64,000 bases of DNA from Roseovarius sp. MMSF_3350 (GCF_030733425.1 NZ_JASHIZ010000021.1:1-64000), one strand, 5' to 3'; numbered from the stretch's first letter, positions 1-9,072 are shown. A program made the numbers and translations. Notes: generated from the letters alone by a model not told the origin.

Positions 1-1102
1 CCCAGACGGCCCCGCCCAGTCCGAACACCGTCACGCCCGAGGCCGTGACGACAAAGGTGATCACCGCCGCCTCGCGATACCCCGCATCCTCCAACGCGGC
101 CGCGGTCGAATTGGCGAACACGCCCAGCAAGGCAACCCCCGCCACGCTGGCCATCACCATCGGGGGCGCAAGGCCCGCAAAGGCCGTGATCACGCCGGCG
201 AACACCCCCAGCACGCAATAGAAGACCCCCGCCATCACCGCCGACCAATAGCGCTGCGCAGGGTCCGGATGGCTGTCCTCGTCCGCGCACATCGCCGCCG
301 TGATCGCCGCAAGGCAGGTCTGCGGCGCGCCGCCGGGCGCCGACAGCACGCTGAACCCGCCCACCACGCTCAACAGGGGCCCCGGCTCCGGCGCATAGCC
401 ATGCGCCCGCAAGACCGCCAGCCCGGGCACGTTCTGGGTCGCCATCGTGACCACGTAGAGCGGCAGGCCGATCCCCAGGACTGCGGCCAGCGAAAACTCC
501 GGCATCACGAACACCGGCACCGTCATCCACCCCCCGGCATCGAACGCGGCCAAGTCACCGTAGACCAGCACCGTGATCCCCGCCGCTGCCACGGCTCCCG
601 GCACCGCCAACGACTTGTTGATCCGCCCCAGCAGGAACCACGCCGCCAGGATCGGCCCGATCACAGCCGGCGTCTCGGCCACCGCCAGCACCGGCACCAC
701 CACCAGCGGCATCAGCACGCCCCCCAGCATCGCCTGTGCCAGCGGCGCCGGTATCGCAGCCGCCAGCCGCCCCAAAGGCCGCCAAAGCCCCGAGATCACC
801 GTCAAAGCTCCCGCCACCAGGAACCCCGCCACCGCGCCGGCAAACCCCGCCTCCACAGGGGCCGTCACCGCCAGCAGCGCCGCCCCAGGCGTCGACCAAG
901 CGACCGAGGCGGGCATCTTCGTCCACAGGCTCAGCACGATCCCCGCCAGCGCCATCGCCAGCGCCGCCGCCATCAGCCCCGACGCCGCCTGAGCGGGCGA
1001 GGCGCCCACGGCGGCCAATCCCTGCAGCACGATGGGAAAGGAACTGAAGAACCCGACCATGGCCACCACGAACCCGGTCGAAATCGTCTGGATGGGTGGC
1101 AT
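1..1102 (-). CDS. benE: BenE-family benzoate/H+ symporter-like permease (3' end outside window)
   Basis: An open frame of 367 codons runs off the left edge with no stop. The translation is almost entirely hydrophobic, with about ten or more membrane spans and the BenE-family central segment (GLPLYVVTMATQNVPGLAVLR) and the GGFSVLSAPGGAPQTCLAAIT region. The usual family length is about 390-400 residues, so roughly 25-30 C-terminal residues are missing. Members are inner-membrane proton symporters for benzoate or related aromatic acids; the substrate here is inferred only from family. The start ATG shares its A with the TGA of the upstream DUF3253 gene, which implies translational coupling. No benzoate catabolic genes are visible nearby. 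Confidence 0.85.
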   Translation of the reverse strand, partial: MPPIQTISTGFVVAMVGFFSSFPIVLQGLAAVGASPAQAASGLMAAALAMALAGIVLSLWTKMPASVAWSTPGAALLAVTAPVEAGFAGAVAGFLVAGALTVISGLWRPLGRLAAAIPAPLAQAMLGGVLMPLVVVPVLAVAETPAVIGPILAAWFLLGRINKSLAVPGAVAAAGITVLVYGDLAAFDAGGWMTVPVFVMPEFSLAAVLGIGLPLYVVTMATQNVPGLAVLRAHGYAPEPGPLLSVVGGFSVLSAPGGAPQTCLAAITAAMCADEDSHPDPAQRYWSAVMAGVFYCVLGVFAGVITAFAGLAPPMVMASVAGVALLGVFANSTAAALEDAGYREAAVITFVVTASGVTVFGLGGAVW

Positions 1103-1341
1103 CACGTCTCTCCTTCGGCCAATCCCAACCGGATCGGCCCCTTGGCCGCCACCGGATCTACGGCCTGGCCCTTCTGCGTCGCCACCAGCGGCAGCCCTGC
1201 CGCCACCTCACGCACCCGCGGCATCAATTTCCGCCAGTCACCCGACAACGCCCGCGCCGCCTCGGACGGGCAGAATGTCCTGCCCGTCCCACGCGCCCGC
1301 GCCAGCCGCATCAACACTTCGGCAATCTCGTCATCCGTCAT
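1102..1341 (-). CDS. DUF3253 domain protein
   Basis: A 79-residue protein matching the whole DUF3253 pattern: an N-terminal helix (DDEIAEVLMRLARARG), the PSEAARAL segment, a WRKLMPRVR core and a C-terminal TQKGQAVDP..AKGPIRL stretch. The function of the family is unknown; the fold looks winged-helix-like (inference). It lies 28 nt downstream of ileS, separated by a small hairpin, and overlaps the start of the BenE gene by one base (TGATG). It is therefore probably co-transcribed with both. No clear Shine-Dalgarno sequence precedes the ATG. Confidence 0.8.
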   Translation of the reverse strand: MTDDEIAEVLMRLARARGTGRTFCPSEAARALSGDWRKLMPRVREVAAGLPLVATQKGQAVDPVAAKGPIRLGLAEGET

Positions 1342-1348
1342 GTCGTAG

Positions 1349-1367
1349 GGTGGGGTTTCACCCCACC
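1349..1367 (-). terminator. Hairpin between ileS and the DUF3253 gene
   Basis: A perfect inverted repeat with 8-bp arms (GGTGGGGT / ACCCCACC) and a 3-nt loop lies immediately after the ileS stop codon. It has no T-run, so it is more likely an attenuating or RNA-protecting hairpin than a full intrinsic terminator. Confidence 0.4.
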
Positions 1368-1368
1368 G

Positions 1369-4341
1369 TCATCCCAACGCCGCATCACACCGCGCACAGG
1401 TCCCCGGATGCTTGTGCGTCCCCACATCCGGCAGGATCTTCCAGCACCGCTGGCACTTCTCGCCCTCCGCTCGCTCGAACACCACGGTCACGCCATCCAC
1501 TTCCGGCAGCCGATACGCCTCCGCCGGGCTTGGATCGTCCGTCAGCCGGATATCGGAGGTGATGCAGATATCGTCGAAATTGACCGATTTCAGCACCTCC
1601 AGCGCCTCGGCATCCCGCACATGCACCACCGGCGCGGCCTCCAGGCTCGCCCCGATCACCTTGTCGGTCCTCTGCACCTCCAGCGCTGCCGTCACCACGC
1701 GCCGCGCCTGCCGCACCGTGGCCCATTTCGCCGCCAGCGGCTCGTTCAGCCATTCCTTCGGCGTCTCGGGGATATCCACCAGGTGGACCGAGCTCTCGTC
1801 GCCCGGGAACCGCTCCAGCCAGACCTCTTCCATGGTGAAGACCAGCACTGGCGCCAGCCACGTGGTCAGGCGGTGGAACAGGATATCCATCACCGTCCGC
1901 GCCGCCCGCCGCCGGGCCGTGTCCCCGTCGCAGTAAAGCGCATCCTTGCGGATATCGAAGTAGAAGGCAGAGAGCTCCACCGTGGCGAAGTTGAAGAGCG
2001 CCTGAAACACCCCCTGGAAATCATAGGCGGCATAGCCCGTGCGCACCTTGTGATCCAGCTCCGCCAGCCGGTGCAGCACCCAGCGCTCCAGCTCCGGCAT
2101 GTCCTCCGGCTCAACCCGGTCATCCTCGCTGAAATGGCTCAGCGCCCCCAGCAGGAACCGCATCGTGTTGCGCAGCCGGCGATAGCTGTCGGCGGTCCCT
2201 TTCAGGATCTCCGGCCCGATCCGCTGATCGTTGGTATAGTCGGTCTGCGCCACCCACAACCGCAGGATATCCGCGCCATACTGCTTGACCACTTCCTCGG
2301 GCACGATCGTGTTGCCGAGCGACTTGGACATCTTGTTGCCCTTCTCGTCCAGCGTGAACCCGTGGGTCAGCACGCCGCGGTACGGCGCATGCCCCGTCGT
2401 GCCGCAGCTTTGCAGCATGGACGAATGGAACCACCCCCGGTGCTGGTCCGTGCCTTCAAGATACAGATCCGCCATCCCGTCCTCGGACCCGTCCTCGCGG
2501 TCGCGCAACACGAACGCATGGGTCGAGCCAGAGTCGAACCAGACGTCGAGAATGTCGTCGACCTTCTCCCACTCGTTCGGGTCATAGTCATTGCCCAGGA
2601 ACCGCTCCTTGGCCCCGTCCTTGTACCACGCATCCGCACCCTCGGCCTCGAACGCCTCCAGGATGCGGGCATTGACCTTCTTATCCCGCAGCAGAAAGCC
2701 CTCGTCGGTGGGCATCGCGCCCTTCCTGACGAAGCAGGTCAGCGGCACGCCCCAGGCCCGTTGCCGCGACAGAACCCAGTCCGGCCGCGATTCCATCATG
2801 GAATACAGACGGTTACGCCCTGTCTTCGGAGTCCACTGCACCTTGCCGATCTCCGTCAGCGCACGCTGCCGGATCGTGGTGCCGCTCTCGTCCTGCCCGT
2901 CGCCCACCTCGCGATCGATCGCGGCAAACCATTGCGGCGTGTTGCGATAGATCACCGGCGCCTTCGACCGCCACGAATGCGGATAGCTGTGCTTGATCTT
3001 GCCCCGCGCCAAGAGGCCACCCACCTCGACCAGCTTGTCGATGATCGCCTTGTTGGCGTTGCCCTCCTTGCCCTTGCGGTCAAGGATATAGGTCCCGCCA
3101 AAGAACGGCAGATCGGCGCGGAAACCGCCATCGTCCATCACGTTATAGGTGATGACCTGATCCAGCATCCCGAGGCCACGATAGAGCTCGTATTCCTCCA
3201 TCCCGTGGCTGGGCGCGCAATGCACGAACCCGGTGCCTTCCTCGTCGGTCACGAAATCGGCCGCCCGGAAATCACGCAGATCGTCCCACTCTCCGTTCGA
3301 GCCTTCGGCGCCATGCAGCGGGTGCTTCAGGCTCAGACCTTTCAACTCATCGGCACTCACGTCCCGCACACGGCTCCACTGGTCATCGTTCAGCCAAGCG
3401 CGACCCATCACGTCGGCAGCCAGCTTGTCCGCCAGGATGAACCTGTCGCCCACATTGGCCCAGCACTCTTCCGGCGTGCCCGTGACCTCGTAAAGGCCAT
3501 AGGCGATGTCCTCGCCATAAACGACCGCCTTGTTCGACGGCATGGTCCAGGGCGTGGTGGTCCAGATGACGACGTAGGCACCCGCCAACCCGTCCCGGGC
3601 CTGACCCGGGACCTCTTCGCTCTTCGAGACCCCGGTTCGGGGGCCGGGGTCGCCGTGGCCCTCGGCCACGGCGAACTTCACCCAAACCGTAAAGCTCTCC
3701 TTGTCGTGGTACTCCACCTCCGCCTCGGCCAGCGCGGTCTTCTCCACCGGCGACCACATCACCGGCTTCGAGCCCTGGTACAAAGTCCCGTTCATCAGGA
3801 ATGTCTGGAACTCCTCCGCGATGATCCGCTCGGCGCGGAAATCCATCGTCAGGTAAGGCTTTTCCCATTTCCCGGTCACGCCCAGCCGCTTGAACTCGTC
3901 GCGCTGGATGTCGATCCAGCCTTCGGCAAACTTGCGGCACTCGGCGCGGAAATCGACGATATCCACCGCGTCCTTGTTCTGGCCTTTCTTGCGGTACTCT
4001 TCCTCGATTTTCCATTCGATCGGCAGGCCGTGGCAATCCCAGCCCGGGATATAGCGCGCATCGCGCCCCATCATCTGCTGGGACCGCACCACCATGTCCT
4101 TCAGGATCTTGTTCAGCGCATGGCCGATATGCAGGTGCCCGTTGGCGTAAGGAGGGCCGTCATGCAGGGTGAACGGCTGGCGCGGCTCGGCGTCCGCCTT
4201 CTCGCGCAGGCGGTCATAGACCTTCAGGCCGTTCCACCGTTCCAGCCACTCGGGCTCGCGTTTCGGCAGGCCCGCGCGCATCGGGAACTCGGTCTGCGGC
4301 AGGTTGAGCGTGTCTTTGTAATCGGGTGTGTCAGAACACAT
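1369..4341 (-). CDS. ileS: Isoleucyl-tRNA synthetase
   Basis: A class I synthetase of 990 residues, slightly long for a bacterial IleRS (about 930-970). The HIGH signature is at residues 71-74 within PPYANGHLHIGHA, and KMSKS at about 670-674. The C-terminal zinc ribbon has Cys963, Cys966, Cys982 and Cys985. It charges tRNA-Ile in the cytoplasm, with an editing domain between the two halves of the Rossmann core. Residues of about 224-252 are a Gly/Pro/Arg-rich insertion encoded by three consecutive hairpins (see the repeat at 3592-3672), sitting just before the conserved VVIWTTTPWT of the editing domain. The start ATG has an AAAGGAC ribosome-binding site. A very long open frame exists on the opposite strand but is an artefact of GC-rich codon use. 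Confidence 0.98.
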   Translation of the reverse strand: MCSDTPDYKDTLNLPQTEFPMRAGLPKREPEWLERWNGLKVYDRLREKADAEPRQPFTLHDGPPYANGHLHIGHALNKILKDMVVRSQQMMGRDARYIPGWDCHGLPIEWKIEEEYRKKGQNKDAVDIVDFRAECRKFAEGWIDIQRDEFKRLGVTGKWEKPYLTMDFRAERIIAEEFQTFLMNGTLYQGSKPVMWSPVEKTALAEAEVEYHDKESFTVWVKFAVAEGHGDPGPRTGVSKSEEVPGQARDGLAGAYVVIWTTTPWTMPSNKAVVYGEDIAYGLYEVTGTPEECWANVGDRFILADKLAADVMGRAWLNDDQWSRVRDVSADELKGLSLKHPLHGAEGSNGEWDDLRDFRAADFVTDEEGTGFVHCAPSHGMEEYELYRGLGMLDQVITYNVMDDGGFRADLPFFGGTYILDRKGKEGNANKAIIDKLVEVGGLLARGKIKHSYPHSWRSKAPVIYRNTPQWFAAIDREVGDGQDESGTTIRQRALTEIGKVQWTPKTGRNRLYSMMESRPDWVLSRQRAWGVPLTCFVRKGAMPTDEGFLLRDKKVNARILEAFEAEGADAWYKDGAKERFLGNDYDPNEWEKVDDILDVWFDSGSTHAFVLRDREDGSEDGMADLYLEGTDQHRGWFHSSMLQSCGTTGHAPYRGVLTHGFTLDEKGNKMSKSLGNTIVPEEVVKQYGADILRLWVAQTDYTNDQRIGPEILKGTADSYRRLRNTMRFLLGALSHFSEDDRVEPEDMPELERWVLHRLAELDHKVRTGYAAYDFQGVFQALFNFATVELSAFYFDIRKDALYCDGDTARRRAARTVMDILFHRLTTWLAPVLVFTMEEVWLERFPGDESSVHLVDIPETPKEWLNEPLAAKWATVRQARRVVTAALEVQRTDKVIGASLEAAPVVHVRDAEALEVLKSVNFDDICITSDIRLTDDPSPAEAYRLPEVDGVTVVFERAEGEKCQRCWKILPDVGTHKHPGTCARCDAALG
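3592..3672. repeat. Triple palindromic element inserted in frame in ileS
   Basis: Three near-consecutive perfect hairpins are seen. The first has arms GTCCCGGG/CCCGGGAC (3592-3599 and 3605-3612). The second has GACCCCGG/CCGGGGTC (3628-3635 and 3644-3651). The third has GCCGTGGCC/GGCCACGGC (3652-3660 and 3664-3672). They encode the extra peptide around VSKSEEVPGQARDG without breaking the frame. Similar palindromic elements that insert into coding genes are known (for example RPE elements in Rickettsia); kinship with those is not established. Confidence 0.75.
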
Positions 4342-4544
4342 CTGTGACGTCCTTTGTCACTGGCATTTCAATCTCTGGGTGGGGGCGGCGCGGTGCGTCC
4401 ATACGCCTTGTCCCGGCGGCTCGTGTCTCTCAGAGCGCCGGGCATGTAATTCGAATGATGATCGCAAAGCGGGTCATGATGGGGGGCGTTATAGGTGCGC
4501 GCGTTCCAAGGAGCAAGCCGTAGAACCCGGGCTCACCACCCGCG

Positions 4545-4592
4545 CCAAGACTTTTCAGAAAAGTCTTGGCAAAAGCCTTCTCAAGGCTTTTG
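4545..4592. repeat. Two abutting perfect hairpins
   Basis: Arms CCAAGACTTTT/AAAAGTCTTGG (4545-4555 and 4559-4569, 3-nt loop) are followed at once by CAAAAGCCTT/AAGGCTTTTG (4570-4579 and 4583-4592, 3-nt loop). The arrangement looks like a REP/BIME-type intergenic palindrome pair rather than a terminator, because neither strand has a clean trailing T-run. Confidence 0.7.
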
Positions 4593-4645
4593 CAACGCCC
4601 GCCCCGTTAACCCGCCGGATCAGCAAAATCCACACCGTCGGCACA

Positions 4646-4672
4646 CCACCCAAATACCGGCGCGATACCGAC
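4646..4672 (+). repeat. Dispersed 27-bp repeat, copy A
   Basis: It contains CCACCCAAATACCG followed by GCGCGATACCGAC. The same 27 bases occur in inverted orientation at 15267-15293 with one mismatch. Both copies lie in intergenic DNA next to the start of a gene. Confidence 0.7.
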
Positions 4673-4765
4673 GTGCCGATTTCCGGCAAACCGGCGGCAT
4701 TAACCATGTTTTCCGAATCGTGTTTGCCATTGCATCCGGCCCATCCAGCGGCCAGATTCGAGGCC

Positions 4766-5185
4766 ATGACACCGGCCCTGCCCCCCCGTTTCGAGATCAC
4801 CCGCGCCGAGATCGAGCGCGTCGTGGCGGCCTTCTACGCCGCGTGCCGCGCCCATCCCGGGCTGGCACCGGTCTTTGCCGCCCATGTCACCGACTGGCCC
4901 GCGCACGAGGCCCGCGTCAGCGATTTCTGGGCCAACACGATCCTGCACGAGCGGTGCTACGTGGGCAATGCCATGCAGGCCCATGTGCAGGCGGGCAACG
5001 TCAAGCCGGGCATGTTCTCGACATGGCTCGATCTCTTCGACACCACGCTGCAGTCAGAGCTTTCCCCGACCAAGGCCGCCGCCTGGTCGGCGCTCGCGCA
5101 CCGCATCGGCCAGACCCTGCGCGCGGGCGTCGTGAACCGCGAGACCCTGCCCGGTGGCATCCCGAAGCTGGGCAACCCGTTCTGA
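4766..5185 (+). CDS. Group III truncated haemoglobin
   Basis: 139 residues, the normal size of class III (C-type) 2-over-2 globins. Visible family features are the early ITRAEIERVVAAFYA helix, the WANTILHERCYVGNAMQAH segment with His73 as the likely proximal haem ligand, and a C-terminal helix near residues 108-122. These cytoplasmic globins bind haem and O2/NO; roles in NO or peroxide handling are proposed for the class, but the role here is unknown. The ATG at 4766 gives the normal N-terminus; in-frame ATGs further upstream would add repeat-derived residues. The gene stands alone, convergent with the ycjF-like gene. Confidence 0.88.
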   Translation: MTPALPPRFEITRAEIERVVAAFYAACRAHPGLAPVFAAHVTDWPAHEARVSDFWANTILHERCYVGNAMQAHVQAGNVKPGMFSTWLDLFDTTLQSELSPTKAAAWSALAHRIGQTLRAGVVNRETLPGGIPKLGNPF

Positions 5186-5299
5186 CGCACGGCCCCGCGA
5201 CCGGACGTTAACGATTTCCCGCTAATTTGGGAAAAGTCGTGAGGCTCCACCTGCCTTGGGGCGAAAATACCGACGCACCGAGCGAAAAATGCCGGTCGT

Positions 5300-6307
5300 T
5301 TACCCTTTGTTAACCCCGCTGAAGAGCCCGGTCAGCGCCCGTTGCACCATCCGCGTCACCGAGGGGCGCTTGCCCGCCCGGAACGGCAAGGGGCGGCACA
5401 CTTCCATGGCCGCCACGCCCACCCGCGCGGTCAGCGCGCCGTTCACGATCCCCTCGCCGAACCGGCGCGACACCTTGGACAAAAGGCTTCCTCCGGCGAC
5501 CGAGCCAATCAGGTCGTCGCCAACCGCCACGGCGCCCGTGGCCACAAGATGCGTCATCACCGCACGGGCCAGCCGCCAGCTTCCCAGCGTGCCCGACCGC
5601 CCGCCATAGATCTCGGCGATCCGCCGGATCATCCGCAGGTTCGACGTCAGCGCGGCGATCACGTCGGCAAAGGCCAGCGGCACCACCGCCGTCACCGTCG
5701 CCACCTGCCGTGCGGCGGCCTCGATCTCGCGCGCCGCGGCCCGGTCCAGCGGCGCCAGCAGTTCCGTCTCGGCCAGTCCCAGCAGGCTGGCGGCATCCAT
5801 CTGCTCGGGGCCATAGTCGCGCAGCCGATCGCGGCCCCAGCTGGTATCGTCGCGGCCCGCGTAAAGCTGCGTCAGGTCCCGCACCACGCCCCGCGCCTGC
5901 TTCAGGTCCGCCCCCGCCAGCGCCGCATCGGCCTCGCGGTGCAGCGTGTCGATCCGCGCCAGCCTTGAAAAGGCCGCCAGTTCGCGGGTCGCGATGATCA
6001 GGCAGACAAGGGCAAACGCCGCGATCAGAGCCGTGACGGCGTAGCCCAGCACCACGTTCCGGGCCAGCAGGGCCATCACGAAATCCCACGCGGCAAAGGA
6101 AATCACCGCCCCCAGGATCGCCAGCAACAACCCCCAGAACCACCGCGCCAGGCGCGACGGTTTCTTCGCCGCCAACGTCGCCACGGTCTGCATCGCGCGG
6201 CCCTCGGGATGACCTTCCACCACCGGGTCAGGCACCGGCGGCGCCATGTCCGGGCGGGGGCTGTCATCGTCCTCTTCAATGTCGATCAGCACCGGCCGCT
6301 TGCTCAT
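5300..6307 (-). CDS. YcjF-like membrane protein (TIGR01620 / DUF697)
   Basis: A 335-residue protein with an acidic/proline-rich N-terminal 40 residues, two membrane spans at about 57-77 and 82-105 (FWGLLLAILGAVISF, GYAVTALIAAFALVCLI), and a C-terminal DUF697 hydrophobic domain. YcjF-type proteins typically pair with the YcjX GTPase-like protein; their cellular role is poorly defined (stress/envelope linked in enterobacteria). The start overlaps the stop of the GNAT gene (ATGA). The stop is followed by an imperfect hairpin in the convergent gap to the haemoglobin gene. Confidence 0.85.
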   Translation of the reverse strand: MSKRPVLIDIEEDDDSPRPDMAPPVPDPVVEGHPEGRAMQTVATLAAKKPSRLARWFWGLLLAILGAVISFAAWDFVMALLARNVVLGYAVTALIAAFALVCLIIATRELAAFSRLARIDTLHREADAALAGADLKQARGVVRDLTQLYAGRDDTSWGRDRLRDYGPEQMDAASLLGLAETELLAPLDRAAAREIEAAARQVATVTAVVPLAFADVIAALTSNLRMIRRIAEIYGGRSGTLGSWRLARAVMTHLVATGAVAVGDDLIGSVAGGSLLSKVSRRFGEGIVNGALTARVGVAAMEVCRPLPFRAGKRPSVTRMVQRALTGLFSGVNKG

Positions 6308-6729
6308 GTCTCTACCCTGCGTTCCGGCGGCCAGACCATCAGGATCTCGGGCCGCCCTTCGTCGTTTCGCTCACCGTCCGCGCGGGCCTTCTCGGCAAAT
6401 CCGTGGCGGCGATAGAACCGCAAACCACTGGTATTTTCCTCAGCCACCCAAAGGTTTAGCCGATCGAACGCCGCTTGCGCATCCTGCAGCAGAACCCGCC
6501 CCACGCCGCGCCCCTGCGCCCGCCGATGGACATAGAGCGCATGCAGGTCTCCACGTCGGCACAGGCTGAACCCGGCAAGCCCGGCCCCGTCCGAAACCGC
6601 CCGAACACAGCCCTGCCGCGTCAGGCGCAGCATGATCCTCAGGTCGTCCCAGCGGTGCGCCGCCCGGTGCTGCCACAGGATCGCCAGCAGCGCGGGCACA
6701 TGGCGCAGCCTTGCCCGGAACGGGGTCAT
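6304..6729 (-). CDS. GNAT-family N-acetyltransferase
   Basis: 141 residues, a single GNAT domain. The acetyl-CoA pyrophosphate loop is the RRAQGRGVGRVLL segment (Q/RxxGxG/A), followed by the late-family N-x-x-x-x-x-F-Y-x-x-x-G-F pattern (NTSGLRFYRRHGF). The substrate is unknown. The start was chosen as the ATG at 6729 because it forms an ATGA overlap with the ycjX stop; its own stop overlaps the ycjF-like start in the same way. It therefore sits translationally coupled between two genes that are normally direct neighbours. Confidence 0.85.
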   Translation of the reverse strand: MTPFRARLRHVPALLAILWQHRAAHRWDDLRIMLRLTRQGCVRAVSDGAGLAGFSLCRRGDLHALYVHRRAQGRGVGRVLLQDAQAAFDRLNLWVAEENTSGLRFYRRHGFAEKARADGERNDEGRPEILMVWPPERRVET

Positions 6730-8150
6730 AACCGGTCCCCGATCAGGAACTGCGCCGCCCGGTCCAGCCTTATATGCGGCGGGCCTTCCCCGCGCTTCAG
6801 CGTCAGTCGTGCGGGGGCGAAATTCATCACCTCGTACTCGGCCTCCAGCCACGCCTCGGCCCCCTCCCGCGCCGGCCCCAGGAGGTGCGCCGGGTCCTCC
6901 GGCAAGGCACCGGGATAGAACGCTGCCTGTTTGCCGCGCCCACCCTCGGGCGTCATCAGCGTGCCACGCACGCAATCCAAGGTTTGCCCACTATGCTCCC
7001 GCGTTTCCTCGGTCGTGGCCCTGAGCGCGGCAATCGCCATCCCCGCCGTCTCGGCCCCGGCGAAATCCGCCCGGTTGCGCGCATCCCGCATCAGCGCCTC
7101 GATGATGCCGGTCAGACGGCCATGCTGCGTGTGGTGCAGGTGATCGGCCTTGGTGGCCGCGAACAGGATCTTCTCCACCCGCTGCCCGATCAGCAGCCGG
7201 GACAGAAAGGCGTTACGTCCCGGCCGGAACGCCCCAAGGATATCGGCCATCGCGCGGCGCAGGTCCTCGACCGCCTGCGGGCCGTTGTGAATGGCACCCA
7301 GCGCGTCGACCAGCACGATCTGGCGGTCGATCCGGGAAAAATGATCGCGAAAGAAAGGTTTGACGACCTTGGATTTATACGCCTCGAACCGCCGCTCCAT
7401 CTCGCGCCACAGCGACCGGCGCGGCGGGCTGTCGGGCGCAGGCAGCGGCGCAAAGGTCAGCACCGGAGAGCCGGCAAGATCCCCCGGCAGCAGGAACCGC
7501 CCCGGCGTGCAATCCGACAGCCCCGCCTCGCGTGCCGCGTTCAGGTAGGCGGTGAACGCTTCGGCCAACGACTGCGCCACAGGCTCTTCCAGCTTGGCCG
7601 TGGCATCCACCTCGCGGGCCAAGGCAAGAAAGCCCTGTGCCTGCTCGCGACGTCCCAACCGGTCCAGCGTTTCGGCGGACCAGTCCGCATAGCTCTTGTC
7701 CATCAGGCCCAGATCAAGCAACCATTCGCCGGGGTAATCCACGATGTCCAGATGCACCGTGCGCGGCCCCTGCAACCCGGCCAGCAACCCCGAGGGGCGC
7801 ACCCGCAGCGAAAGGCGCAATTCCGACACCGAGCGCGTGCTGTCGGGCCAATGCGGCACCTCGGCGGTCAGCGCCCCCAGGTGTTTCTCATACTCGAACC
7901 GGGGTAGCGTATCGTCGGGCTGCGGCTGCAAATAGGCCGCCGAAATGCGCCCCTCAGCGGCGGCCACCAGCCCCGGCATCCGGCCGCGATCCATCAGGTT
8001 GGCCACCAGTGACGTGATGAACACCGTCTTGCCCGCGCGGCTCAGCCCCGTGACACCCAGCCGGATCACGGGCTCCATGAACGCGCCCGACAGCGTGTCG
8101 CCCACGCGTTCCACCCCGCGCGTCAGCCCATCTGCGATATCCGAAAGCAC
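6726..8150 (-). CDS. YcjX-like P-loop NTPase (DUF463)
   Basis: 474 residues from the chosen start, the usual YcjX length. The P-loop GLSRAGKT is at residues 35-42, and the following ITSLVANL matches the family. A DIVDYPGEWLLDLGLMDKSY segment provides the switch-like region. YcjX proteins are GTPase-fold proteins with a partner YcjF membrane protein, here two genes downstream. The start is taken as GTG at 8150 because AGAAGGGG lies 7 nt upstream. An in-frame ATG at 8198 would add 16 basic residues but has no ribosome-binding site. Confidence 0.87.
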   Translation of the reverse strand: MLSDIADGLTRGVERVGDTLSGAFMEPVIRLGVTGLSRAGKTVFITSLVANLMDRGRMPGLVAAAEGRISAAYLQPQPDDTLPRFEYEKHLGALTAEVPHWPDSTRSVSELRLSLRVRPSGLLAGLQGPRTVHLDIVDYPGEWLLDLGLMDKSYADWSAETLDRLGRREQAQGFLALAREVDATAKLEEPVAQSLAEAFTAYLNAAREAGLSDCTPGRFLLPGDLAGSPVLTFAPLPAPDSPPRRSLWREMERRFEAYKSKVVKPFFRDHFSRIDRQIVLVDALGAIHNGPQAVEDLRRAMADILGAFRPGRNAFLSRLLIGQRVEKILFAATKADHLHHTQHGRLTGIIEALMRDARNRADFAGAETAGMAIAALRATTEETREHSGQTLDCVRGTLMTPEGGRGKQAAFYPGALPEDPAHLLGPAREGAEAWLEAEYEVMNFAPARLTLKRGEGPPHIRLDRAAQFLIGDRL

Positions 8151-8257
8151 CAAGCTGCCCCTTCTCTTTGCCCTCAAGATAGGCCGCACGCCCGCCATGT
8201 GCCAGAGGGGAGCGTTGGGGGATTGTTCCCCGTCCCGACCCGCGCTAAGGCCATTTC

Positions 8258-9025
8258 ATGCCCCGTTACGCATTGAAAGTCGAATATCACGGCGCGCCCT
8301 TCGCCGGCTGGCAGCGACAGGCCGATCAGCCTTCGGTGCAAGGTGCGATCGAGGACGCGCTGGCCCGGCTGGAGCCGGGTCCGCACACGATTGCGGCAGC
8401 AGGGCGCACAGACGCGGGCGTCCACGGGCTGGCACAGGTGGCACAATGCGACATGACCAAGGCGTGGGACCCCTTTCGCCTGTCCGAGGCGTTGAATTAT
8501 CACCTGAAACCCCTGCCCGTCGCGATCCTCGACTGCGCGCAGGTCACCGACGCCTGGCATGCCCGGTTCTCGGCGATCGAGCGCCGCTATCTCTTTCGCC
8601 TGCTGGTCCGCCGCGCCCCGGCCACCCATGACAAGGGGCTGGTCTGGCGGGTGCTGAACCCACTGGATGTCGAGGCCATGCGCGAAGGCGCGGCGCATCT
8701 CGTGGGGCATCACGATTTCACGACGTTCCGCTCGACCATCTGCCAGGCGAAAAGCCCGGTGAAAACGCTGGACGAAATCACCATCGCGCAGGTCGAGGGG
8801 CTATCCGGTCCAGAAATCCAGTTCCGCCTGCGCGCCCGGTCTTTCCTGCACAATCAGGTGCGCAGCATCGTCGGCACGCTGGAACGCGTCGGGGCCGGAG
8901 CATGGACGCCCGACGACGTGAAGACCGCGCTCGACGCACGCGACCGAGCCGCTTGCGGCCCGGTCTGCCCGCCGCAGGGGCTGTACCTTGCCGGCGTTGG
9001 CTATCCCGACGACCCCTTCGCGTGA
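8258..9025 (+). CDS. truA: tRNA pseudouridine(38-40) synthase
   Basis: 255 residues, the normal length. The catalytic aspartate is Asp52 in the GRTDAGVH signature, with the family N-terminus [18 protein letters not shown] and the C-terminal [17 protein letters not shown] block. It isomerises uridines 38, 39 and 40 in the anticodon arm of many tRNAs. It is divergent from ycjX and lies 47 nt upstream of a tRNA-Arg gene. Confidence 0.97.
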   Translation: MPRYALKVEYHGAPFAGWQRQADQPSVQGAIEDALARLEPGPHTIAAAGRTDAGVHGLAQVAQCDMTKAWDPFRLSEALNYHLKPLPVAILDCAQVTDAWHARFSAIERRYLFRLLVRRAPATHDKGLVWRVLNPLDVEAMREGAAHLVGHHDFTTFRSTICQAKSPVKTLDEITIAQVEGLSGPEIQFRLRARSFLHNQVRSIVGTLERVGAGAWTPDDVKTALDARDRAACGPVCPPQGLYLAGVGYPDDPFA

Positions 9026-9072
9026 TTTCGCCTTTGAATTCGCAATCGCGCTTGGGTAAGGCTTTGCCCAGC

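Larger units (their letters stand above)
4342..4765. other. Intergenic region ileS / truncated haemoglobin
   Basis: 424 nt without a convincing gene. It should contain the divergent promoters of ileS (minus) and of the haemoglobin gene (plus). It holds two tandem hairpins (4545-4592) and one copy of a dispersed 27-bp repeat (4646-4672). An open frame that would extend the haemoglobin upstream to 4328 runs through these repeats and shows no conserved protein character. Confidence 0.6.

Noticed and set aside
1096..4347. A 1083-codon open frame on the plus strand opposite ileS
   Set aside because: It mirrors ileS in antisense and exists because of GC-rich third positions; composition (His/Arg/Pro-rich) and lack of motifs show it is not a gene. 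The same applies to long antisense frames opposite IorB, tctA, fhs and others.
4328..4765. N-terminal extension of the truncated haemoglobin by about 146 residues
   Set aside because: The extension is translated from intergenic palindromes, has no domain character, and the globin starts normally at 4766.
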